64,000 bases of DNA from Clavelina lepadiformis (Eukaryota; Chordata; Ascidiacea; Aplousobranchia; Clavelinidae): the NCBI RefSeq assembly GCF_947623445.1, contig NC_135241.1, positions 24,492,501-24,556,500 of the forward strand, read 5' to 3'. Positions 1-12,666 of the stretch are shown here, one piece after another (position 1 is the stretch's first letter; each line of letters opens with the position of its first letter). The notes under the pieces are model-generated. The model saw nothing but the letters and a program-made list of their open reading frames with translations. It was not told the DNA's origin and did not search any database. The position numbers and the translations under genes were made by a program.

Positions 1-32
1 CTTTGGCATGTACAATTCAATAGACATCTTAC

Positions 33-3000
33 ATGTTAATATTGATGAGCGTTCGTGGATCCGAGTCAAAAGAGGTCATGTGAAGTTCACTGTAGCCAGT
101 GGCAACAGAAAGAAACCAATCAGCACACGCCTTCATCTAAAGCAAGTCATGCATGAGTGAACACCAGACAACAATCGTCACATAATAAACCAACTGTAAA
201 CTATAGACGATAAAACAAACAGGCAGATAGACGACAAACAAGCATTTTCCATAATAACTTTCAATGAAATAATCTGTATATTAAGGATTTAAAGGTATTT
301 GTGACTCAAGAAATAAATACCTGCGTCAGCAAAATGCTGCTGGATGTAGAAGGCGAATCGCTTGACGAGCTCTCCAGGTTAACTGTGACCGACGAGATAG
401 CAGGAGGAGGACACGTGCGTACAAGTGAGCAAGCGTGCACAAGCTGAGAATGAGCCTGAAGCATTTCACAACGCAGCCTGGCGTACGTACATTGAAAGTG
501 AAGTGTATGGTTTGGTGTCACTGCTGCCTGCAAAGGAAAATGTTATTTTTTATCGCATTATTTTTCTGTAATATTTCTTTTATATTTCTCCCTGAAGACA
601 GGAAAAAAGAAAACGTTATGTTTTAAAGTTATTCTTTATGGTACTAAAACAATTTCAACTCTAAAACTAAACTGAACTATTTAAGATAATAATCAACTAA
701 ACCAGGCCTGGCCAACCCGCGGCTCTTTGCCCGGTATTATGCGACTCTTTCGTTCATATTGAACCTCCGAAAGAGAGCACATTTTAGGCAGACAAATGAT
801 ACAGAAAAGTAATCTCTACTGGCTAATGTTGAATTGATATTTGCTAAAAAATGACTGATTACATCAGACTTCGACCCAGAATAAAGATGATGAAACTGAA
901 ACAATATCTGATGCAGTATTATGACGTAATAAGAAAAAGTGTCATAAGTCATAATGTTTATGATGTGGCCCTTCGCGGTTAACACAGTAAGAAGTGAGGT
1001 TCTTAGTCTCTGACTGGTTGGCCACCCCTGAACTAAACCATCAACAGGTATAAAAAGGTAAGAACTTACTGTCAACGATGTCATTGCTTGATGGTAATGC
1101 TGGATGACTTTTGACAGCTGTGTGCAGTTCTCTGCTTTACCTGTGGTCTTGGAACCAGAATAATGTGCACAGATCGTCGATTCTGCCAATGACAAACTTG
1201 CCAGAGCTTCAAGCCAGAAGTAATGATGCTCAGATGCGACGGAATTGAATATGTGTGAAAATAACTGGTGAGCAGTCCCGTGTTGACCCTAAACACAAAG
1301 GAATCTCTCAATAAACCTTTTAGGTTTTACGTACCTAGCAGTACGTCCCTGCAGTTTTACGTACCTAGCAGTTGCAATAAGCGCCACAAAATCATGTAAA
1401 ACCATTTTATTAAATAAAAGTTATGTTAAATATGTTTCAAACAACAAATATTCCTTCTTACAATCAATTCACCACAATCAATCAAAACAGTTGAGTGACG
1501 CATTTAAACATTTAAATGGTTGATAAATGCACATCACCGACACTTCTAATTAACTTTCAACTCACCATTCTAGAAGCTTGTCTTGCTATTCTATAGACTG
1601 TCCAGTGGTTGAGGCAAGATAATTGGACGAGATCAACCAATTGGTTCTGCTGAGATGATTGTCCTCTCTCTTGATTGGATAGAAACAAAAGAACACACAA
1701 AAGTGTCTGAAAAAAAGGTTGATTTTAAGCGATTCTACAGTATTCGCTGTGCAATATACACAGAAAAAGGGCACAAAATACATTGGTTAAAACTGTGTGT
1801 ATTATAACAGGGTATTTCATGCATGGTGGCTGTCGTACCACAACAAAATGTTTTCAGCAATATCACACAACAGGAGTTGATAGAAAACATTTCCACAATT
1901 TGATAAAAACATTTTTCATGTCTCTCACCGCAACAGCTTGCTGAGTTTCTGCCTCACTTCCGACTAACTCCCGCTTAAGAAGAGATTTTATCAACGAAAG
2001 GAACTTTGAGCTGTAATTTGACAACAGACTGCTGGAGTGGCTGAGAATGAGAAGAAACAATTTTTAGTTGCAGGGAATTTTCGTACATTTTTTGTTATAC
2101 CATAATTTAACAATACAGATGTAACAAAGACATGTGCTGTTACCTCATAGAAGCAATCCCGGCTATTGTCTCCAGCAAAATCTGACTGGTTTCACTCGGA
2201 AGAGAAATTCTGTCATTGGTGGAAACCAAGAGACTTATCATTGCTTTAATTAAACGAACATCGGCGCTTTTGGAGAATGCACAGACGAGTCGAAACGAAG
2301 GAAGTATCATCTGCAAACAAAATTAGTAACCTTATGACCATTTTTGTGGTTTTAGCAATATTCATAAATCAAGTGGTTTAAAAAAACATTCATACTTTTA
2401 AAGCTCGTCGATCGACCTTGCTCTTCTCACTAGATGGTGCTAGAATAAACAAAAGTGCCTCCATGGCATCTAAAACTTCATTACAGAGATCTTCGTGGTG
2501 TGGCATCTTGTTCCTGGTTGCATGCCGCGCCACTGACGCAAGCAACTTAGTGGCAAGTGCCGCTTGGATCACGTCCAGGTCATAGCAGCATTGCCGGCAC
2601 AAGTTAAGAAGCGGCTCACCTGTTTTTTGTTGATATCAATCACGTTGTTAAATTCATATTTCTAGCTAGTTTAAGCAAACCAGATCATTTAAGTGTGACA
2701 ACATAAGCATTGCTTCACCTTCTTCGATACTGATTTCCACTAAGTAGCCTGATTCTGACAGCGTGCACAAAACACGAATGATTCCTCGTTTCAATGACAC
2801 AGACAGAGTTGAGAGTTGAAAGGCCTGACACAAAGCATATGAATGTGTGTGAATAACATTTAAATCATAATTCTTGATACTTTGAAAGAACAGTCAGTGC
2901 TTTAAGGTAAACTTTAAGGTTGAATTTTGTCGTCTGACAAGCTTTGAAAGCGAGCTCAGTCTAATGTTAATAACGTCGGCAAATGAACTCCTGTTTCAAC

Positions 3001-4928
3001 GAATTTGAAAGTAAAACCTTGCAGAGTGCAGAGCTATCTTGGTTTGTCCATAGATGAGGAGCACTCTTTGCAAGGATGTTCAGGTTTCGGAGAGAATCCA
3101 TCTTCACTGCTTCTCTTGGATCGCATCTCAGGTATTGAAGCAATAATTCCACCTTTTGTGTATGAGACAACGTATTTCCACAAATAGTAAAACACAAGAA
3201 AGTGTTTCAAATATTGAAGTTGCACTCAAGAAAACTTAAAGGTGACATTACAATTGCGTTTGTTTCGCAAACATAGAAATAACTTTTGTGAAATGGGAAT
3301 TGTCGCTCTGAAGTGAGTCTCCTTCGCATAGACAACACAATTTTCCTTTTAACAGATTTCTATGATAAAATTCAATATTTTTCTTCATACCTGGCTAGGG
3401 ATGTCGATGAATGAATGAAGTGCCAGTTGAGTCAACACATTCAACGTCGTCAAAACAAAGTCTTGAGCAGGATAGGAGGGCAGTAAGTCCTGGAGGATTT
3501 TTCTTGCCTTAGTCGAAATCTGAGATTGAGAAAATCTTTTGTCACACTGTTTCACCACCAAAAGCACAACAGGTAGTAATACATGTCAATTGGTAAAATG
3601 AAAACCCGTAAATATGACAACGACAACAAAGTCACATTTTATGATGCAACCAGTTTTCCAAGCAGATTAAGCTTACCTGGACAGTGTAGTGCATGTGCTG
3701 CATCACTGGTATCAGTTTTAACTTGATTTCAAGTGGAGTTGAAAGTCCTGCGACAAAATTACGACTTGAAATTCAGTTGCAAATTGAAGATAAATTGATA
3801 ATAATATATATAATAATAAAATATGTAGTCTGCATATTGACCATAATCCCATCAGAGTCAGACACTTCTAACACAAGAGAGGCCACACCTTGTAACATGG
3901 CGGATATTTTGTTACAAATACTCGACGCAAACTCTCTGGAGTAGGAAGCGAACTGGATTGTGGCAAAGATGGCGGCATCCTGCTCGACCCGGTCGTGAGA
4001 ATCAAGTCCCTGCTGGATGCTGTGATGAGCGTTCTTCTTCTCACCGATGATGCAGGCCACGCTCCCCAACATCCTGGTGTGACACATATGATGTTTATTA
4101 CCGGTATGGCAAAACAAAAAATTGAAAATGATCCAGATAAACGCAGAACAAGAGAGCATATTATAGTGTTCATGTGCTCTCGTTTCCTTGTGTTGAAGCT
4201 AAGGGAGGCCCAAAGCTTCATAACAGTATGATTTCAAAAGGTAGGCCACAAAAACCGAAAAAAAATTGAAAACAAAATAACGAACCGCAGTGTTATCGCG
4301 CGAGCGTATGGGTCGTTGCTGTGGATGACGGTGTATATTCGCTTCATAAACTCATCGATGTTGAGGATTTTATCCAAGTGCTTTGTGCTCTGTTGGGCAA
4401 CTCTCATGATGCAGATCCTCGTAAAGTTGTTGCTAAGCAACAGACATAAACAAAATGTAAGTTTTTTGTGGTTATAGTTATTTTAAGTTAACTATTAATA
4501 ACTAATTACCCGGTACGAAAAGCATCAGCAAGTTTTAAAAACGCGGAATTGATTAAAATTGGGAATGGAAATCTCGCAAATAGACTCGGAAATCTGACAA
4601 TCGCTTCACATTGTTCCCAAACCTTGTGTGTCCGCAAACCTTGTAAGAAAGAAGTTTAATGCAAAGTGGAAGTTAAACAAAGTATAACTTACTTGTCACT
4701 ATAACTTTTTTAATATATCTCTATTATATATAAATATAAGATATTAGCTGAGCCACACCTAACGGTGGGCGTGAAGATTGCCATTACTTGATTGGTATTT
4801 CTACCAGCAGGTTCAAGTCGGCATACAATAAAAAGCTGAGTAACAATTAGATAAATCTTAAATTTAAGAAGGTCACCTTTGTCCAACTCCATAAGAGCAG
4901 AGTTTGCATCTTGTTGGTGCTCATCCAT
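33..4928 (-). CDS. INTS7: Integrator complex subunit 7 (partial, C-terminal end outside window)
   Basis: Integrator is the nuclear complex that cleaves snRNA 3' ends and terminates paused RNA polymerase II; INTS7 is an ARM/HEAT-repeat scaffold subunit. Fifteen exons can be followed on the minus strand, at about 4877-4928, 4510-4639, 4286-4432, 3889-4073, 3677-3747, 3391-3519, 3018-3152, 2719-2824, 2396-2619, 2144-2310, 1929-2040, 1566-1660, 1070-1267, 321-527 and 33-136. They match human INTS7 in order. Recognisable stretches are DANSALMELDKG, ILINSAFLKLAD, VIHSNDPYARAITLR, RKILQDLLPSYP, WTVYRIARQASRM and VASEHHYFWLEAL. The chosen start is the ATG at 4926-4928, which gives MDEHQQDANSALMELDKG; the frame stays open upstream but without another ATG. 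The last visible exon, SELHMTSFDSDPRTL, corresponds to human GDLYQASFDADSATL, so roughly the last 200 residues lie beyond the left edge. The boundaries of the 1566-1660 exon are the least certain. Confidence 0.95.
703..1030. mobile_element. hAT-type MITE with 8-bp target duplication
   Basis: The element begins CAGGCCTGGCCAACC and ends GGTTGGCCACCCCTG, giving 15-bp terminal inverted repeats with two mismatches. It is flanked by perfect 8-bp direct repeats, AACTAAAC at 695-702 and 1031-1038. An 8-bp duplication and a CAGG-type terminus are typical of the hAT superfamily. At 328 bp with no transposase coding it is non-autonomous. It lies in an INTS7 intron between the exons at 321-527 and 1070-1267, only about 40 bp from the 1070 splice donor. 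Confidence 0.9.
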
Positions 4929-7194
4929 TAGAAAGTTCTCATCAAAGGTTATGCAATTGGTGAATACACAAGTTCCCACTTTCGTCCACAACTCTAAGTA
5001 GTGAACTCCAGACAATGTTTGAGAACAACAACAACCATTTTATGTGAAAGAAATTGTTTACAGCTTACTAAGTTTTAGACTATCTGCAACCTGTTAATCA
5101 GATATGTATATATAGATGTATCAAATCATAGACATCATCATATTTTTAGTTTGGGTTGGAGCTCCTCATAAATCACTCCGACCAGTTAGCGATAAGTCTT
5201 GCCATGGCAGCTACAGACAAACATTTATGCCACAGACATGCCTCTAGCCCAGCACAAGCTTTCGGAGGGTATCGTGAAAGGAGACCAACAGAAGGTACAT
5301 GCAAAAAGATTAAGGCAATCTTACTGCACTAGATGGCCAAGAAAGCCAACCTAACAAACCACTGTTGATTTCTCCAACTTAGCCATACGACCAGTAGCTT
5401 TTGAAACTATGATTTAAATACAAAAATTAGCTGAAATAAACAAACTTCCGTGGAGCATAACACAAACGTAACTATGATCACAAATCACGGTAGGTTAAAG
5501 ATAAGCAGCTATGACTTATGAGAATAAGTATGCAAAAAATTGATTTTAGCTATTTAGGATTTAATTTAAGATAGGTTAACTTTTGGTCATTACATACTAT
5601 GGTCAAAATCCATTTCATAACATAGCATCCATTCTTTTGGTTACTTTGTTATAACATTTACTGGTAAGTTTACATTAACAAGATATGGTTAAAATTATGT
5701 TCTTTTTCCGGCGAAATAGTGGCAGCCTTTATTTTACTGATATTGTATTTAAAACTAGCACAACAGAAAGCATACCATAGGAGTTAAAACGAAAAAAATT
5801 TCTAACATTATCGACTTAGCTGATGTGAAAGTTACGTTTTTTCCGAAAAACAAACCTACAGTTTAATTTTTTACTAAAAAGTAAGTGCATGTTATTTTAG
5901 TTTAATTAACATGTTTACAACCCAAAAATAACTTAAATAGACGTATTTTAGCAGAGAGAAAATTTATAAGTTAAGCGAAGCCAATTGGTGTATCGCCTGT
6001 TTCGAAAATTTACATGATACACCGGAGATCTCCAGCGTGGCAAAGGAGCAAATATCGTTACGTCACTGGTGTAAATATCAGCTTTAAGCTTTTATGACGT
6101 GGCGTCACACAGGCCTAATCATGTCACAAGAAACAAGCATGGGCCTATATACGGCACAAAGATTGCAAGTGCGAACCAACGGCTTTCCAATCGGCTCCAT
6201 TAATTTCAACTAAGAGTTGGGTTATGCCTGGTTGCGGCGGAAGATAATTAGAATTTTAATGTTGGTGTGACGTAATAAATAGACCCTAATTATTTGGCGT
6301 AAATCTCCGTGGCTGTGCTAAAATACAGGCTTTCCATACAGCTACAGCAATACAGGGCGTTTCGACGGTTTCGTGTTGCCTCGCCCACGAAATAAGTAAG
6401 CAGGGCGTCTATGTGATATCTGATAATTGCACCACGGCTAGCTCGGTAATTGGGGCTTTTAAGAGGTGAAAAATAATCGCCAAGTTTCAGACCTTCAAAA
6501 TTCTAATTGCGACGATAAGGATAACTGTAAGCCTACACCAATCAAGCACGCTATCTGGAAACGACTGATGTTTGAAGGCAATGATCCTAACAGGGGAATA
6601 ACCTAAGACCACACAAAATGTTTTTTTTGAGACTGACACAGACATCAACAATTTTTCACTTGAAATAAATGTTTTTGCTTCTCTACTTCAAAGCTTGATG
6701 ACTCTACACTATTCATGCAATTTCCTTGAGCAAGGCGTTAACACTTGCTTTTGTTCATTGACCCCAGTAAACAGCTCCACACAGTGGGGCAAAACAACTT
6801 CAACAGTAACCAAATTACACAGGGCGTCAACCGTCAATCAGAAATGGCTCCGAACAGTGGGTAACGGGAGCTTGGATTGAACCATCAGCCGGATAAATGG
6901 TGCAAGACTTATAACAAGCAAATATTCTAACATCACGCCTTAACAAATTTTTCATAGTTGCTACTACAAACACTTAATGCATAACTGCATTCATCAAACA
7001 GAGCTTCAATGCATTCTGTAATATTTCCAGCTAAAGAAAACAAATCAAACTTCACTTGCCTGCAATACGAAAAAAAATCACCTTACATTAAAAAGCACAA
7101 ATGAAAATGGCATAGAAATTGCACAAAAACATAATACGGAATTCGTGATCAAAGCAACAGTGCTGCCAATCGCTGCTTTCAGTACAAAGCAAGG
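4929..7194. other. intergenic region between INTS7 and TTF2
   Basis: This holds the INTS7 promoter side and the TTF2 3' flank. No convincing ORF was seen. Part of it (5522-5740) is a copy of a dispersed repeat also found at 40911-41075. The rest is AT-rich single-copy-looking sequence. A GC-richer patch around 6000-6460 contains several GTGACGT and TGACGTAA motifs. Confidence 0.6.
5522..5740. repeat. dispersed repeat family A, copy 1
   Basis: It shares a series of blocks in the same order with 40911-41075: ATTGATTTTAGCTATTTAGG, a TTAGATT/TTTAAGATAGGTTAAC block, and AAATAGTGGCAGCC near the end. It is diverged and has no obvious terminal repeats or coding capacity, so the class is unknown. Confidence 0.6.
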
Positions 7195-10100
7195 CTACAA
7201 GCCAAACAATTGCCTCATATCAGCCAGCGAAAGACGAACTCTGTTGTCAGTATCTGCTCCTTCCATTACAGCCTTGGCTATGTTGATCTTCTTTTCTTGA
7301 AGCTGGAAATGAATAAAAGTAAGCAGACGGCCTTAACATCCATTCTGTCACAATTCGTGCAATAAAATATTGGTACAATTGAGTGATATGAAATATTGGT
7401 ACAATTGAGTGATATGAAATCGTACCTGCAATATTTGTTCCTCAACTGTCCCAGAAACAACAAATTTATGCACAAAAACGTTCTTTTTCTGCCCAACACG
7501 ATAAATCCTGTCAAATGCCTGAAAAGGAAGGATATCAAAATGAAAAACAACAAAATATCTGTTCTGGGCAATCGAAATATCATCATCACAAATATCCAGC
7601 CAAATAATGAAATGAAAACGAATAAACAGTCACTTGTTTCTCTAAGGCGGGATTCCAGTGCAAATCGAGCAGGAACAAATGATTTCCTCCGACAAGATTT
7701 AACCCGACACCCCCAGCTTGCAGCGACACGAGCATTACCTGAAAATATATCGAGTTCTATAAAACATGTGACGCATCTTTATTACTGTTGAGAATTGTCT
7801 TTATTGCTGACGAATTATGACTTATCAGATAATTTGACAGCATCCGTTAAACAAAGCCGATAATGTGATAAAGATTTCAAAATTAGTCTTCATTTTAGCA
7901 TAATCCACACGATTTGGTAAAAATATTAAATAGATAGTTTGTTGACCTTTGGTTTTGAAGGATTTCGGTTAAACTCATCGACCAAATCCATTCTTTTCCG
8001 TGCAGACACGCTTCCTTCGATTACGGCGTAACTGAATTTAGCTGCTTGTAGATGGTGGGCCAGTACACGCAACATGCTCGTCCATTGGCTGATGAACACG
8101 CATTTGTCGTTTGGTTGCTCGAAACTGTTGCAAAATTATGCAATTTTCAATTTCAGCAGAGATTTATTCCACTAAACTTCAGCAACTAAAAACTGACTCA
8201 AGTTTGTGGAGAGTGTCCATCACGAACTTGATCTTGCTGCTCGTGGAAGAGATTTCAAAACATTCACTTTTATCCTTGCCGACATATTTGTCCTTGTCCA
8301 ATGATTTGCAGAAACTTGACTCTGATACGAAGAAACAAAATCAGATGTAATTAACTTGTGAAAAACTTTTTCAAATAAATCTTAAATAAAAAGCTTTCAT
8401 GTATTTTATTTTATTTAAAAGTTGCCATGTTCTGTTTCTGTAAACAGCCAAAAGATATTCTTTTTTTTACAATATCACCAGTATTATCATTATTATTAAC
8501 CTATCATATTATAATTATTACACGGTATTATTACATTACACGTATCCATAGATATCAAGCATCACCATTCCACAAAACTTCACTGTACTCACCGTCATTC
8601 AAATTCATCGAGCGGAAAAGATCCTCCACAGCGATAGATTCCTTTTCCTTTTCCAAAAGATCTTGATCAAAACTCTTACCCAGCAAGCTGAGATGACCAC
8701 AGCATTGCCTAAGTCTGTTCAAGACACAGAGCACATGTGGCCCATATAGTGCAAGTTAAGATTTTATAACCACGCAATTATGTTTGCAAAAATCATAACA
8801 AGTGTGTGACAATGTCTTGTAATATTCTGTTTATTACAACATCAACATGTCCATTAATGTACCTCAGGAGCATAACAAGCAGGGAGGTGGCGGACATTTT
8901 CTTTTCGGGTTCATAGGTCAAATGATTCAGTTGACCGTATGGGCGTTTTACATCACAACTTTTTTTACCTCTGACCTGCTCATATGCCATGTACGCTGAG
9001 TGGGATTCCAACTTTAGTTTGTTGTACACCTTTGAAATTATAACTGAGCTAATATATTGTGACACTGTCATTTATAATATATCACACTTTTGGGCGATGA
9101 CGACGAAGATTGTAGTGTAAATGTAAATTACACTTTCTCTCGTGATAATTTTTTAAACAACTCTGCATATTGATACCTCTTGTTCCACTTCATTGAGTTT
9201 AATGCGATGGATCTCAAAGTTTCTTTTTGGGAGAGGAATCAAAGGTTTTCCGTTCAACCCTTTCTGGCTTTTCTCTCTTTTAGAGGAAAAAATTGACAGC
9301 AGGGTTTCGACGTTACACGCAAATTATGTGAAGCTAATTTTAACTCTTACACAATTATGACATCACAAAAGTAGAAGAGTTGCTCACCTTCGCAATACGA
9401 GACTTGAGACGAGAGTTTTAAGCCGTTGCTTGCCAAGCTCACTTTTGTTGCCCACTTGGTGTCTCCATAACTTCCACTCATTAAACGGGTGACAATGTAA
9501 AAATTTAATCATCGCATACATATCATTTTCCTGGTTTTGAACTGGGGTTCCTGCAAAAACAATTCAAGTCAAAGATAAGACTTTCGAGATAAACGATTGT
9601 ATTTAGTGTCATAACAATTCACCTGACAAAGCCCAGCGTGACTGAGAGTTCAAAGCACAGACCGCTTCACTCGTCTGACTTTTAAAATTCCTTATTTGGT
9701 GAGCTTCATCTAAGATTACTCTTCGCCAATTGATGAGAAACAAAGTATTTTCAGATCCTGAACAACACAGAAGAAGAAGTGTTAAAAGTGCAGATGAGGA
9801 GGAATGTAACTTGCCGCTGAAGAGACAAAGAATTCAACCTGCTGGCGGCTTTTTCTTTTTCTCCACATCCTCTGGTTTCTCCACTTTCGGCTTGCATCTT
9901 CGCACTGATGTAAAACCATTGTTTCAAACCATAGCATTGATTTAATTACGTATATTGAATGGTGATATAAGGCGCCGCATGTACCTATATCGTACGTTGT
10001 TATGACGACATCAAACTCTGCCAGCTTTTCGGCGTTCTTTTCACGCGAGCTTCCGTGAAATAAATGAATACTGAGCAGACCCTTTTTGCACCTACATAAA

Positions 10101-12666
10101 AATCACACACAGACCTCAGTAACCGGGGTATTGAAAGACAAGGGTCATCACCAAGTGGGTTTAAGCAATGCAAAAATTTCGCCCTAACCCAACGCAGATG
10201 CCGATACCATGGCGTGTAATCTTCAACTTACAACTTCATATTCTCTACTACCAAATATGGGCATAAGAGTAATCTCTTTATAAGAGAATAGAAGACGCGA
10301 GATGACAACTGACCTGTTTCGAATTTCGCTTTCCCAATGATATATCAGTGACGCTGGAGCAACTATTAACGTTGAATCTGTTGAAACCACTGTCCAAATG
10401 CAAAACATACAACATGGTGAATGTTTAATGAAGTAAGATAATCATAACTTTTATTTTGCTTACATTTTGTTTTCTTATCCTCAGCAGAATCCAACAAAGT
10501 TTCTTCAGCGGAAGCTGAAAAAATGAACATATTTACTATCCTTTACGGTGTCCAATTCATTTTAAAACGTCTAAAGTGGTCAAAAATTACAATATCTATT
10601 ATATTTTAAAACATGGCGCATTTGTGAGTACAACTGTTCTTAACTTCTGTAAAATTAAGAAGTCTCAAATAAAACATTTCTTTACTATTTTCGACCGCAG
10701 TTGTTCCATTTTCTGTTGTAACTTTTTCTTTCTCTGTCCCTGGTAAAACAAATGTATACCTTTAAATATCGGAGAAGAACCAAACCAATCAATTTTTTTG
10801 TTATCAAATGACATGAAATTAACATAGAAAGGCTGAAGGACCACCACAGCTTGAAGTTTCATCAGAGGCTGCGTCATCGTCATTTTTATCTTTGTTTACG
10901 TCATCTGCATTGTCTTCGTTTTTTTCGTCGTCGTTTTCTTCTTCGTTCTTTTTGTCTTTATTCTATAAAGTTGACTAAAAACCTCTATAACCACAAATTT
11001 TGCATCATTGAGGAAATACACCGGTCCGATAACGAGGGATTTATAACTGAGTAAGCTTCCATATATTTACATCATAATGACTGATGGCTTGAAATTTTTA
11101 ATGACCTGAATTTGTTTTAAAATCAACGAAATCATGGTGAGAGTTTTTCCGAGTCCCATATCATCGGCCAGAACTCCACCGTTGACAGACTGACTCTCTC
11201 TCCAAACCAACCACTGCAACGCTTGTTTTTGATGAGGCATCAACGACACCTTCGCGAATAACAACCGGTAACTTTTTGAAGACATCGACAGAACAGAAAT
11301 AAAGACAGAACTTTATAAGTTTCACCGTCAAGCCATCAGGATCATTCAGTTCCTCGTCACTTGATGGACAGCTATGTAGTGAGCCGTGTAGTTTTTCTAT
11401 TGCATCTGCAGTCATCTAGCATTATAACGTTATAACAATAACAAGTGATACAGTTATACCGCAGTGTAGCTGTAATAATAAATGGGAATAATATTTTGAA
11501 TGATGCAGACAAGTTAAGAAATTTACCTTCTGGATGGTATCTAAGCGTTTTATTGTCATTCTCCCGCCATAATATTGATCAGTATCTTTCTTCATTTTTT
11601 CATCAGCAAAGTCTGGTTCTTTGTATGCAGAGGTTTTAAACGACAAAATCCCTATTTTAAAATCTTCTTTATCCAAATCAGCTGCATTCTTCGAGGAAGG
11701 TCTTGGCAAGATCGTCTTCTTATCATGGGAGATGGGATCACTTTTATCATCAATTTTGACCAAGTGCGTGTTTTTCAGCTTCAATTCTAGTTCCGTGATC
11801 TGATCCTGGATTCGTCTGCCTCCATCTGGGAGCTTGGAAATGTCCAAACTTCTCATAAGACTCTGCTTCTGATGAAGTTGTTGTCGAATCTTTTCTCGTA
11901 CGGGATTTTCAAAATTCCTGTTAACAGATCCTGATGCGCCGAATGAACTTCCTTGTGGTTGCTTCAATGTCGTCTGATGCAGCCTCTTTATCCCATCATT
12001 TTGTCTTTCATTGCTTGGCAGCTTGTTCAATACTTTCTTCTGATTGACATTTGCATGAGGAGCAGAATTATTATGCCGTGTTTGAAATGGTTCGTGAGGG
12101 ATCTGACATGGGTTGATATGTTTCGGATGATGAGGATCAGACTGGAATAATTTCTCTTCATCATTATCTTCTGCTGAAGTCATCGGACCTGATTTTTCTT
12201 CCCGCATTATATCAACTGCAAGGGGCTGATATTTTCGATCAGGGTTCGGGACCAGAATGAAGTTTAACCTTTCACCCCTTGCTAGTCTCGTTATCCCGGC
12301 ATTTTCAACATGTTTTACATGCAAAAAAGCATCGGTAGGTGGATTTGTTTCACACTGAGCAAAGCCATATTGTTTGACGTCACTATACCAAATCACACGT
12401 CCTCTTACCCTGCCACTTTCAGGATGAGGAAATTTCGTATTGTCCCCGACCATATTTTTCATCATAATTCGAACTGCAACCGGCTCTTTGACTTGGCCTT
12501 TTTCTTTGAAGAGATCAAAGATTACATTCTGGCCGACTTCCACGTTTGTATTCTTATCAATCATACTCACCTTGGCGAAGTAATAACTCTGGGATTTTTC
12601 GTTTTCTTTGATGAACCCGCACCTTCTCTGAGCATCATAAGACGTAATTACACCGTTTAAAGGCAT
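7195..12666 (-). CDS. TTF2: Transcription termination factor 2 (Lodestar-type SNF2 ATPase) with N-terminal cold-shock-like domains
   Basis: TTF2 is a SWI2/SNF2-family double-stranded-DNA-dependent ATPase that strips RNA polymerases and transcripts from DNA. Nineteen exons join in frame to about 1,044 residues. The first exon (about 11527-12666) starts at [13 protein letters not shown]. It encodes two cold-shock-like domains at about residues 1-70 ([17 protein letters not shown]) and 85-155 ([23 protein letters not shown]), then a basic, Gln-rich linker. The SNF2 core follows: [16 protein letters not shown], the Walker A stretch [26 protein letters not shown], the DEAH box in [40 protein letters not shown] and [11 protein letters not shown]. 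The end, [12 protein letters not shown], matches the end of vertebrate TTF2. An acidic Asp/Glu/Asn/Lys-rich insert (exon at about 10845-10962) follows motif I. The vertebrate GRF zinc finger was not seen. The stop is at 7195-7197. Confidence 0.95.
7366..7417. repeat. 26-bp direct tandem duplication beside a splice donor
   Basis: Two essentially identical 26-bp units containing ATTGGTACAATTGAGTGATA lie at 7366-7391 and 7392-7417. They are inside a TTF2 intron, a few bases from the splice donor of the exon that ends at about 7426. The identity implies a recent slip or duplication. Confidence 0.85.

Noticed and set aside
2-160. Open plus-strand frame of about 52 codons ending at a TGA, resembling the last exon of a gene
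   Set aside because: The minus strand at 33-136 encodes SELHMTSFDSDPRTL with proper splice sites, which matches INTS7, so the plus frame is its antisense shadow.
3868-4221. 117-codon minus-strand frame overlapping an INTS7 exon
   Set aside because: The INTS7 exon at 3889-4073 uses another frame that matches the family; this one is a shadow.
10851-11054. 67-codon plus-strand Arg/Leu/His-rich frame
   Set aside because: It is the antisense of the acidic TTF2 exon, whose GAA/GAC codons read as such on the other strand.
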